Shown piece by piece: positions 29,987 to 37,129 of a stretch of 38,732 bases of DNA. Numbering within the stretch: position 1 is the stretch's first letter; each line of letters starts with the position of its first letter. The DNA comes from Flavobacteriales bacterium UBA3364 (lineage in GTDB: Bacteria > Bacteroidota > Bacteroidia > Flavobacteriales_F > PHOS-HE28), in assembly GCA_002360495.1 (NCBI GenBank), contig DEQO01000010.1, positions 1 to 38,732 on the forward strand, given 5' to 3'. The notes under the pieces are model-generated. The model was given only the letters and a program-made list of their open reading frames with translations. It was not told the DNA's origin and made no database searches. The position numbers and the translations under genes were made by a program.

Positions 29987-31723
29987 TCATTCAAGTACGA
30001 CGCGGCCTATGCGCAGCAGCGCACCGCTCTTGTCCAACGCCCGGATGACATAGGCACCTGGTGCCCAACCGGCTGTTGCAAGCGATCGGCTGCCGACAAG
30101 GGTGGATCGCTGTACCAACGTACCGTGTACATCGTATGCTTCAACAGCATGTACACCGCTGGCATTCAGCAGAATCGGTGAACCTAGGGCCACGATCGAG
30201 TTCAGCACTAATGGTTCGATCTCTACCGATGATCCGTCGCCAAGACCTACGTTGAGGCCGAGCAGTTCGGTTGAGAAGGTGCACAGTGGATCCAGTTCAT
30301 CCAATACCTCATCTGCAAAGGTCAAGGAGATCGGCTCGGATGTATAGTACGCGGAGATGTCGATCGAAGCAGCATCAGCGACATCTTCCGTGGTCATTAT
30401 ATCCAAGGGCACTGGGATGTGGGCAAGCATCGTGTCGTTCATCAGGCAGGAAAAGACCTCATCCGTATCGAACGAGGACAGCGACTCGTAGCGTGTGGTG
30501 AAGGCGAGGTCGACGTGTTCGTGATGTAGCAAACCGCTGATCACAAGCCGATCACCGGAAACGTCGATCCTTTGGGGTATTCTAAAGACGTTGTTCGGCA
30601 GGACCACTTGGTCATCCCTGCGAATGAAACGGGCCGGGTTACCAAGGGTATCAGCGATGAGCATCCCATGGGACTCTGGGCCGACAATGGGAAGGAGGGA
30701 ATAAACGCGGTGATAGCGGCGCCCATCTGCATCAATACCGAGATGCCCTTTTCGGACCACAAGAGGCGTTCGATAAAGATCACCGCGATCTAATATCCCA
30801 TCGGCATTCGTACGAAGAAAGTAGTGGAACAACCCCACATTGGTAGTCAGCCTTCCTACGGCATGCACGCTACCGGCATCATCCACCTGAATATCATCGA
30901 ACTCCGCAGAAGGTGGAATGTTCGCGTAGACATATCGTTTCATCCAAAGCAATTCACCGGTATTGTCCAGTTCGGCGAGACGAAAACTATTCTGTCCGAA
31001 TTGCCCGCCCTCCATCCAGTAGATCCTTCCTGTAGCTGATACAGCCAGTTTCCCTTTTGCGTGGTTGTCGAAGTGGAAGGTCGGTTCCGGTCCTGCCGCG
31101 ACCCCTAATTGATCACCGACGCTCCGGCTCCATTCAACACCTCCGTTACCATCCAGTTTGGTCATATCTATTGTTCCGCCTGCACCCATGTTCACCGTGG
31201 TGATCAGGACCATGCCGTTATCCGGCGTACGTGCCGCATCGAAACCGGACAGGGAATTGGAAGTCTGAGTAACACTCCCAATAAAGCTCTTCTTCAAAAG
31301 AAATGCTTCGCTCAGCGCACCGTTCCCGTTCATATGCCCGATCTGGTAGAAGTATTCCACCGAATATTCCATCAGTAATTCGTCAATTGGTGTACTGATG
31401 AGTCCGGCCCAATAGAGGTAATGGAAGCCATCAGCCCCGTCGTTCATCAGGATAATCGGATGCTCTCCGTCCCATGTGGGCATAGAACTTCCTTCCAGGG
31501 CTTTGCTCCACAACAAGTCGCCATTTGCATCATACTTCCTGAAGATGTGCTGGTCCGCGTCCCAATGATGCGTCACCGTATTCCCGTCGGAGAGGATCAA
31601 CGGGGTTATTTCCGGCGTGCTCGTCGTGTTCGGCACATCATGCACGACTTGGAACTGCGCTTGCGCAGCGATGAAGGAGAGGCCAAGGGTAGCGCAGGTA
31701 ACGAGGGTTCGTGTCAGATCCAT
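29987..31723 (-). CDS. T9SS-secreted protein, propeller-like, unknown function
   Basis: 578 residues. Signal peptide MDLTRTLVTCATLGLSFIAAQA-Q. Repeated blade-like words (YDANGDLLWSKAL, LDGNGGVEWSRSVGD, LDNTGELLWMKRY, VDDAGSVHAVGRL, IDADGRRYHRVY) indicate a beta-propeller of the PQQ/SBBP style. The C-terminal about 60 residues resemble a sorting domain (VEAYDVHGTLVQRSTLVG, GWAPGAYVIRALDKSGALLRIGRVVLE). Codon choice in its 5' two-thirds (30560-31700) looks more AT-rich than neighbours. No catalytic motif is visible. It diverges from the T9SS cargo gene at 31897. Confidence 0.75.
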   Translation of the reverse strand: MDLTRTLVTCATLGLSFIAAQAQFQVVHDVPNTTSTPEITPLILSDGNTVTHHWDADQHIFRKYDANGDLLWSKALEGSSMPTWDGEHPIILMNDGADGFHYLYWAGLISTPIDELLMEYSVEYFYQIGHMNGNGALSEAFLLKKSFIGSVTQTSNSLSGFDAARTPDNGMVLITTVNMGAGGTIDMTKLDGNGGVEWSRSVGDQLGVAAGPEPTFHFDNHAKGKLAVSATGRIYWMEGGQFGQNSFRLAELDNTGELLWMKRYVYANIPPSAEFDDIQVDDAGSVHAVGRLTTNVGLFHYFLRTNADGILDRGDLYRTPLVVRKGHLGIDADGRRYHRVYSLLPIVGPESHGMLIADTLGNPARFIRRDDQVVLPNNVFRIPQRIDVSGDRLVISGLLHHEHVDLAFTTRYESLSSFDTDEVFSCLMNDTMLAHIPVPLDIMTTEDVADAASIDISAYYTSEPISLTFADEVLDELDPLCTFSTELLGLNVGLGDGSSVEIEPLVLNSIVALGSPILLNASGVHAVEAYDVHGTLVQRSTLVGSRSLATAGWAPGAYVIRALDKSGALLRIGRVVLE

Positions 31724-31896
31724 GGCAATGGGAGGTTAGGGTGACTCAAGGTAAGACGTAGTGCACCCCTGCTTTGCTGCCTTGGGTCGCCAGGCAGCGC
31801 GCAGTGGGTTCGTGGTGTCTTTCCATCTACCTCCACGATCGCACGGTGCCCGCGATTTGGATTCCAGCTTTCCCGATGCCATCTTTGAGTGTGGAC

Positions 31897-33186
31897 ATGA
31901 ATGCAAGCCGACGGTCTGCTTCTTCCGCATTTCGCAGCATTCTCCTGATGGGGGCGGGGGCCACGGGTCCGGCCGCGTGGTCGCAGCCCTGTTCCATCGA
32001 TCTGGGGCCGGACGTCACCATCAGCGCGGGTACGGCCCAGCTCAACGCTCCTGCGGGATTCAGCAGTTACCTGTGGAGCACGACGGCCACCACGCCGAAC
32101 ATCACGGTAGGCACACCGGGCATATACACCTGCCAGGTATCGTACCCCACGGGCAACCTCGTTACCAACGGAAACTTCAGCAGCGGGAACACGGGCTTCC
32201 TCACCCAGTTCACCTACAACAACAACCTGGTCGTGGATGGCAACTACTGGATCGGTACCAATGCAGCCAGCTACCATCCACAGTTCATCGGCACGGGCAA
32301 TGGCCAGTTCATGATCGTGAACGCCGGCTGGCAGCAACCGGGGTGGCGCCCATGGTGCGAGACCGTGCCTGTCTGTCCGGGACAGACCTACACCCTGAGC
32401 TATCGTGGCGTTTCATTGGCCAGTCAGAACCCACCGTTGTTGACCCTGTTCGTGAACAATGAATGGACCTACCAGGAGCGCCAGTTCGGGCCGCTCCAGA
32501 ACCAATGGCAGACCTTCACCCACACATGGACAGCGCCAGCGGGTGTCACCTCCGCTGAGTTCTGCATACAGGTCTCCTCCGGCTGGGGGGTGGGCAACGA
32601 TTTCGGGATCGACGATATCACCATCAGCAGCACTGTGGTGCTGAGCGATCAGGTGACCGTGCTCGCGGATCCGCTGCCCGTTGAACTCGTTTCCTTCACC
32701 GGTGAGGCGATCCAAGGCCATAGTCACCTACACTGGCAAACGGCGTCGGAGCGGAACAACGACCACTTCCTGGTGCTGCGCTCGGCGGACCTGGTGACCT
32801 GGGAGGAGATCGCGCGTATTCCCGGAGCGGGCAACAGCCAGGCCTTGAAGGACTACCAGGCCGTGGACATTGCGCCCTTGACCGGTGTCAACTATTACCA
32901 TTTGGTGCTGGTGGACGTGGATGGCAACGCGACGGTATCTGACGTGGTGGCCGTCGACCATACGGGGAAGAACACCTTCCTCATCGGCCCCAACCCGTGT
33001 CCCGTGGGCATGCCTTTCCAGTTCCAGGGCACCTTCGACGAGGTGCGCGTGACCGACCATCTGGGCCGTAGCATCCCGTGTATCGTGAGCCGCAACACGT
33101 TGTCCATCCAGGCCGGCGCCGGGATCTACGTGCTTACCACGCGGCACGGGGCCGAGAGCAGGACTGTGCGCTTGATGGTGCAGTAG
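31897..33186 (+). CDS. T9SS-secreted multi-domain surface protein
   Basis: 429 residues from ATG 31897 (signal-like SAFRSILLMGAGATGPAAWSQ). A CATCTTTG sequence at 31880-31887 lies between this ATG and the earlier ATG at 31876, which favours the later start. Order: an Ig/PKD-like strand set (LGPDVTISAGTAQLNAPAGF); a jelly-roll-like domain (NLVTNGNFSSGNTGF through FCIQVSSGWGVGNDFGIDDI); the common Bacteroidota module PVELVSFTGEAIQGHSHLHW-TASERNNDHFLVLRS; and a short sorting domain (VRVTDHLGRSIPCIV through GIYVLTTRHG). It is probably an adhesin or glycan-binding cell-surface protein; the ligand is unknown. Confidence 0.8.
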   Translation: MNASRRSASSAFRSILLMGAGATGPAAWSQPCSIDLGPDVTISAGTAQLNAPAGFSSYLWSTTATTPNITVGTPGIYTCQVSYPTGNLVTNGNFSSGNTGFLTQFTYNNNLVVDGNYWIGTNAASYHPQFIGTGNGQFMIVNAGWQQPGWRPWCETVPVCPGQTYTLSYRGVSLASQNPPLLTLFVNNEWTYQERQFGPLQNQWQTFTHTWTAPAGVTSAEFCIQVSSGWGVGNDFGIDDITISSTVVLSDQVTVLADPLPVELVSFTGEAIQGHSHLHWQTASERNNDHFLVLRSADLVTWEEIARIPGAGNSQALKDYQAVDIAPLTGVNYYHLVLVDVDGNATVSDVVAVDHTGKNTFLIGPNPCPVGMPFQFQGTFDEVRVTDHLGRSIPCIVSRNTLSIQAGAGIYVLTTRHGAESRTVRLMVQ

Positions 33187-33540
33187 TCTCCCTCGTTGGG
33201 TGTTCGAGCCACGACGCATCTGCCGTCGATCGCCGCTTGCTAGGGGCCGTGGTGCGGATCACAGGAAGGGGATGGGGATCCGGGCGATGCGGTATGTTGT
33301 GGAGTGATGATCTGGAATTGCAGTGAGGTGGTCGTTCCGGCACATGACCTGGACCGGGCGCAAGGCTGCTTCCAATGGACCGGCCTGTTTAAAAGCTCGG
33401 GCTGCAGCAGGCTTTCTCGAATGCGCGCTGCCTGATCGAGGAAGTGGTCTTCGTCTTCCGGTGAATGCGGCCAGCTGTTTTCGCCTACGGTCAAGGTCGA
33501 CGCGGCTCACGGGGCCAACGGGTGGTTGGCGAGTTACCCG
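33187..33540. other. 354-nt intergenic stretch without a convincing gene
   Basis: Short frames exist on both strands (for example 33323-33544 plus, 33240-33494 minus) but none has a promoter box, family pattern or consistent codon use. A plus-strand piece at about 33307 reads VVVPAHDLDRAQ, which faintly recalls glyoxalase-fold proteins; a decayed gene is possible but unsupported. Confidence 0.4.
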
Positions 33541-33972
33541 CTAATCCAACATCAACATCACCCCCGGCATCTCCTGCTTCACCCGGGACCTCAACTCTTT
33601 CTTGTAGGCGCTTGTGAAGGCATTATCGGCGAGGATCAACTCCTTCAACTCCTTCAATTGGAATAGTTCGTCGGGTAGGGTCTTCAGTTGGTTCCCGGCA
33701 AAACTCAAGCTTTTCAACGTCGTGAGGCTGCCGATCTCCGCAGGTACTTCGGTAAGCCCGTGGTCGGTCAGGTACAGCTCTTTCAGGGCGGTGTACTGCG
33801 CCAGATCGGTAGGCACCTTGTCCAAGGTCTCACCGGTCACCAAGGGGTTCATGGTAATGGAGATCACACCGGCCGGTGCCTTTTCCGCCTCGGTGAAGGA
33901 GGTGCATTTGGTGCATTGGGCGAAAGCGGCCAGTGGCGCAGCCAGGGAGAGTAGGAGGGTGTTCTTCAACAT
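33541..33972 (-). CDS. Small exported leucine-rich-repeat protein
   Basis: 143 residues from ATG 33972, which gives the signal peptide MLKNTLLLSLAAPLAAFA-Q and follows a TACCTTTC box (33982-33989). After CTKCTSF the protein has about three leucine-rich repeats of bacterial/SDS22-like type: LKELYLTDHGLTEVPAEIGSL, LKSLSFAGNQLKTLPDELFQL, LKELILADNAF. A Lys/Arg-rich cap follows (YKKELRSRVKQE). LRRs are protein-binding surfaces; the partner is unknown. The protein is small for a stand-alone LRR solenoid. The frame extends to 34203 but that part overlaps the terminator hairpin and the S9 gene end. Confidence 0.8.
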   Translation of the reverse strand: MLKNTLLLSLAAPLAAFAQCTKCTSFTEAEKAPAGVISITMNPLVTGETLDKVPTDLAQYTALKELYLTDHGLTEVPAEIGSLTTLKSLSFAGNQLKTLPDELFQLKELKELILADNAFTSAYKKELRSRVKQEMPGVMLMLD

Positions 33973-33981
33973 GTGTGGCGC

Positions 33982-33989
33982 GAAAGGTA
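33982..33989 (-). promoter_or_regulatory. -7-like box TACCTTTC before the LRR protein
   Basis: One mismatch to TAnnTTTG (C for the last G; the next base is G), 9 nt before ATG 33972 on the minus strand. Confidence 0.4.
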
Positions 33990-34023
33990 ACTGGCGCGTG
34001 ACCGACCCAGGGACATGGAACGC

Positions 34024-34057
34024 CGAAGGCGGCGGCCTTTTGGGACCGCCGCCTTCG
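34024..34057 (-). terminator. 12-bp perfect hairpin after the S9 peptidase gene
   Basis: Arm cgaaggcggcgg (34024-34035) pairs with 34046-34057 around a 10-nt loop. It lies 34 nt past the minus-strand stop at 34091 and before the LRR gene promoter. There is no T-run after the stem in the transcribed direction. Confidence 0.65.
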
Positions 34058-34090
34058 CGATGAGGGCACCACCAGAGACTAGTGCGCCTC

Positions 34091-36052
34091 CTATTTCCCT
34101 GCCGCTGGGGTGTATCCGCTGCCGATGTACTTGTCCAGGAATTTCTCCATGGCGCCGTAGAAATCGAAGCGGTTCTCCTCGTTGTGGAAACCGTGGCCTT
34201 CATTGTCCTTCACCATGTACTCCACTTCCACTCCGTGCCCCTTGAGCGCTGCCACCATCTGGTCGCTCTCGGCCTTCACCACGCGCGGGTCGTTGGCGCC
34301 TTGGGCAATGAAGAGCGGCGTCTTGATCTTGTCCGCGTGTCGGGCAGGGGAGGCTGCATCCAGTAGCAGGCTATCCGCGACGGGGTCGCCCACCATCTCG
34401 AACATCATTGCCTTGAACGGCGCCCAATACGGCGGGATGCTGCGCTGGAAGGTGAACAGGTCGCTCACGCCCACGTAGTCCACGGCTGCGGCATAGAGGT
34501 CCGGTGTGTAGGTGATGCCCGCCAACGTGGCGTAGCCTCCGTAGCTGGCACCATAGATGGCCACACGCTTCGGATCCACTTTCCCGGACTTCACCAGATA
34601 GTCAACGCCGTCCGTGATGTCGTCCTGCATGGTCTTGCCCCACTGCTTGAAGCTGGCTTCCCAGAACTTGCGACCGTAACCCGTGCTGCCGCGGAAGTTC
34701 ATCTGCAACACAGCATAACCACGGTTCGCCAGCAGTTGCACTTCGGGGTTGAAACCCCATTGGTCCCGCGCCCAAGGGCCACCGTGCGGGTTCACCACCA
34801 AAGGCAGGTTCTTTGCTTCGCGGCCAGCAGGCAGGGTGAGGTAGCCATGGATGGTGAGGCCGTCGCGGCTGGTGTAGGTGATGGGCTCCATCGCGGCCAT
34901 TTGCGAAGGATCGATCCACGGTCTTGGGCTGGCGAGCTTCTCCAGTTTATCCATCGTCAGATCATAGCTGTAGAAGGTACCTGGGTCGCGATCGTTGCCG
35001 GCCCATACGAGGAATTTGGTCTCCGAATCATCTTCGCCGTACACCCAGTAGTCCAGTCCTTCGAATTTCGGGGCCAGCTTGCCGTACATGGCTTCGGTCT
35101 CCTTGTCCAGGAATAGGCGCTCGCTCTTGGCACCGGTCCAGGTGGCCATGGTGAGCACCTTGCGCTTCTTACTGTAGCTCACGCCGCCCATGTCGTAGTC
35201 GGCGTTCTCGGCGATCACCCGGATCTCCTTCTTGCCCGCCAGGTCCCATTCCACGATCGCGGTCTTGTCACGGCCGTTCAGGTTGTGGTTCACGATCAGG
35301 TTGGTGTTGTCGAAGGTGAACATTTCCGGGGCCCAGAAATCCTTGAAGCCAGTGGTCATATACGGGGCGAAAGGCTCCTTATCACTGGCACGGTAGAAGA
35401 TGGTGGTGTTCACGCCATCTGTCTTGGTGGCCATGCGGATCACGCCGTTGTGGTCGGTGATCCAGCTTTCGTAATTGTCCTTGCTGTTGTCGTACATCGC
35501 TTTACGCGCGCCTGTTACCACGTTGATCAGGTACGGGTCGAACACCCTGGCGTCGCGGTCGTTCATTTGCACCATCACGCTCTGTTCCATGCCCGGCACG
35601 TTGTCCAGATCGTCCAAGATCCCGGCCACCACACCCTTCTCAGGTGTTAGTGCCTTCACATCGGTTCCATCGATGCTGGCGCTGAACACGATGAAATTCT
35701 CATCGCCGTTGATGTCGCGGCTGTAGAGGATGCGGTCGCCCTTCCAGAAGTACCCGCCGATATCGCGGATGGTATCCTTGGTCACTTGCACGGTCTCGGG
35801 GCTGCCGACCTTTTGCACCACGATGTTCATCCGGCCCTTCCACGGCGCCAGATAGCTGATGTACTGGCCATCGGGGCTGATGTTGAAGCTGGACTTCTCC
35901 GGGTTCTTGAAGAAGTCCTTCATATCCACGGTGGGAGGGGGCGTGCCCGCAGTGGCTTTCTCCTCTTGTTCGGCGCTACCGCAAGAGCTGAGTATGACAG
36001 TACCGGTGACCAAGGCAGCCAAGACGGATGCGAACGAACTGTTGCGCTTCAT
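34091..36052 (-). CDS. S9 family (prolyl oligopeptidase / DPP-like) peptidase lipoprotein
   Basis: 653 residues from ATG 36052. Lipoprotein signal ending LSSC (Cys24). An N-terminal beta-propeller region (about 60-390: FNISPDGQYISYLAPWKG, YFWKGDRILYSRDINGDENF, ...) is followed by an alpha/beta hydrolase domain (about 400-650). The catalytic triad is visible: Ser503 in GASYGG, Asp588 in GANDPRV, His620 in EGHGFHNE. HGGPWARDQWGF is the usual oxyanion/entry motif of the family. Such enzymes cleave short peptides or acyl-peptides in the periplasm. ATG 36052 is chosen because the CACCTTTG box (36074-36081) lies inside the longer frame. Confidence 0.93.
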   Translation of the reverse strand: MKRNSSFASVLAALVTGTVILSSCGSAEQEEKATAGTPPPTVDMKDFFKNPEKSSFNISPDGQYISYLAPWKGRMNIVVQKVGSPETVQVTKDTIRDIGGYFWKGDRILYSRDINGDENFIVFSASIDGTDVKALTPEKGVVAGILDDLDNVPGMEQSVMVQMNDRDARVFDPYLINVVTGARKAMYDNSKDNYESWITDHNGVIRMATKTDGVNTTIFYRASDKEPFAPYMTTGFKDFWAPEMFTFDNTNLIVNHNLNGRDKTAIVEWDLAGKKEIRVIAENADYDMGGVSYSKKRKVLTMATWTGAKSERLFLDKETEAMYGKLAPKFEGLDYWVYGEDDSETKFLVWAGNDRDPGTFYSYDLTMDKLEKLASPRPWIDPSQMAAMEPITYTSRDGLTIHGYLTLPAGREAKNLPLVVNPHGGPWARDQWGFNPEVQLLANRGYAVLQMNFRGSTGYGRKFWEASFKQWGKTMQDDITDGVDYLVKSGKVDPKRVAIYGASYGGYATLAGITYTPDLYAAAVDYVGVSDLFTFQRSIPPYWAPFKAMMFEMVGDPVADSLLLDAASPARHADKIKTPLFIAQGANDPRVVKAESDQMVAALKGHGVEVEYMVKDNEGHGFHNEENRFDFYGAMEKFLDKYIGSGYTPAAGK

Positions 36053-36073
36053 TAAGAATGGGGTTTCGGGGCG

Positions 36074-36081
36074 CAAAGGTG
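36074..36081 (-). promoter_or_regulatory. -7-like box CACCTTTG before the S9 peptidase
   Basis: Same variant as before dapD; 21 nt before ATG 36052 on the minus strand. It decides against the start at 36076. Confidence 0.45.
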
Positions 36082-36459
36082 GGGTCCCGGATCAATATCG
36101 CCCTAACGGATCCATGGACGGTTGGATAGGTGGACAAGGTGCGTCTGTGCGGGTCCTTTTCGAGGTTGTGGGCCGACGGAGTTCAAGTGAACGCCACGCG
36201 TTGCAAACTCTGCAGCCGGGGTCCCGGACAAGGAACGGTCATCATCGCTTCGGATGAGAGCTGATGAATGGTCCCTCGAACAATGGTGTTGCCAACTCGC
36301 CCTCCCTGGCGACCGATCCCTTCTTCCGCGCCGGCAGTTCCCATTGATGTGACCACCTTCAGCGGAAATGCCGAATAACCGCAGCGCCGGGTTGTTCATG
36401 CACCACGCAGACAGCGCGTGTTCCTGACGGGCATCAGTGCGCTTCAAGGAGGACATGCA
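36082..36459. other. 378-nt intergenic stretch between divergent promoters
   Basis: Between the minus-strand S9 promoter and the plus-strand box at 36460. Short frames on both strands (for example 36103-36534 minus) have no family pattern and ignore the flanking promoter signals. No repeat or RNA structure was recognised. Confidence 0.4.
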
Positions 36460-36467
36460 TACTTTCG
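36460..36467 (+). promoter_or_regulatory. -7-like box TACTTTCG
   Basis: 18 nt before ATG 36486; the same variant as at 5875 and 12839. It supports the small membrane protein as a real gene. Confidence 0.5.
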
Positions 36468-36485
36468 GAGCATACGATACTGCAA

Positions 36486-36818
36486 ATGGATCCCACCATC
36501 GTCCGTTGGCTTCCGCGCATCCTGGCTGTCGCACTCACGGCGTTCTTCAGCCTCTTCGCATTCGATGTGGAGGAGGGTGGACAGGTGCGGATGCTCGACC
36601 TGTTGATGCACCTGCTTCCGACCCTGTTCTGCGCGGCGGTCATCGTGTTCGCTTGGAGCCGCGAGTGGATCGGTATGTTGGTATTCTTCCTCCTGGCCGT
36701 GGTGTATGCCTGGTGGGCACGCGACCATGTGCAGTGGATCCTCGTCATCGGCGCCCCGATGCTTGTGCTGGCCGGGTTCTACGGATGGGCTTGGCGCACG
36801 CGTATCTCTGCGGTTTGA
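36486..36818 (+). CDS. Small four-helix membrane protein
   Basis: 110 residues with four hydrophobic segments: ILAVALTAFFSLFAFDV, LLMHLLPTLFCAAVIVFAWS, IGMLVFFLLAVVYAWWA and WILVIGAPMLVLAGFYGWAW. The first loop is acidic (DVEEGGQVR), and the layout looks like the widespread 'DUF' small inner-membrane proteins of Bacteroidota. No catalytic or transport motif is present. The start is supported by the upstream -7 box and by an N-terminus that leads straight into the first helix. It probably forms a single-gene transcription unit. Confidence 0.75.
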   Translation: MDPTIVRWLPRILAVALTAFFSLFAFDVEEGGQVRMLDLLMHLLPTLFCAAVIVFAWSREWIGMLVFFLLAVVYAWWARDHVQWILVIGAPMLVLAGFYGWAWRTRISAV

Positions 36819-36905
36819 AACAACGGTGCCCATTCGCAGAAGCCGAAGGTGGCGAAGTAGATGCCCCCGTCGTATAACGGCCTGCGAGCAGTTCGTACCA
36901 CCAGG
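36815..36905 (-). pseudogene. Possible relic of a REP-associated tyrosine transposase (RAYT) N-terminus
   Basis: The minus-strand frame here reads RPLYDGGIYFATFGFCEWAP followed by LFQT. The pattern YFxTFxxCxWxPLF is typical of the first conserved strand of Y1/RAYT transposases in Bacteroidota. The rest of the enzyme (HUH motif, catalytic Tyr) is missing because the next bases belong to the opposite-strand membrane gene. A REP-like hairpin lies 0.15 kb away. Too short for certainty. Confidence 0.35.
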
Positions 36906-37129
36906 TAGCGAGCACAACTTCGAGGGCGCAGCGGCGTCCGCCATCCGGCGGTAGAACGCTTCGGTGCTTTTGGGGCTGGCGGTTGGACCGCCCCCGGCGT
37001 TGCACCACAGCTGCGTGCGACCACCTGAACAGGATAGCCACAGCCCACTGCGGTGGGCTGTGTGGTGGTGTGTGGCGCGATCGTGCTTCCCGCACATCCG
37101 CTATTTTCACCCACCGTTCCCTACGATCC
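36819..37129. other. 311-nt stretch with transposase relic and hairpin, no intact gene
   Basis: Holds the RAYT-like fragment on the minus strand, the 10-bp hairpin at 37039-37062 and a TATTTTCA sequence (37102-37109) 20 nt before the adhesin start. No intact reading frame was accepted. Confidence 0.4.
37039..37062. terminator. 10-bp hairpin, terminator or REP-like
   Basis: Cacagcccac (37039-37048) pairs perfectly with gtgggctgtg (37053-37062) around the loop tgcg. It stands 220 nt after the small membrane protein and 68 nt before the adhesin start, near a transposase relic. Confidence 0.5.

Noticed and set aside
33323..33544. 73-codon plus frame in the 33.2-33.5 kb gap
   Set aside because: Arg/Ala-rich translation without pattern, no promoter box, and it overlaps the LRR gene end.
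36103..36534. 143-codon minus frame before the small membrane protein
   Set aside because: It runs through the plus-strand promoter and start of the membrane gene and has no recognisable features.
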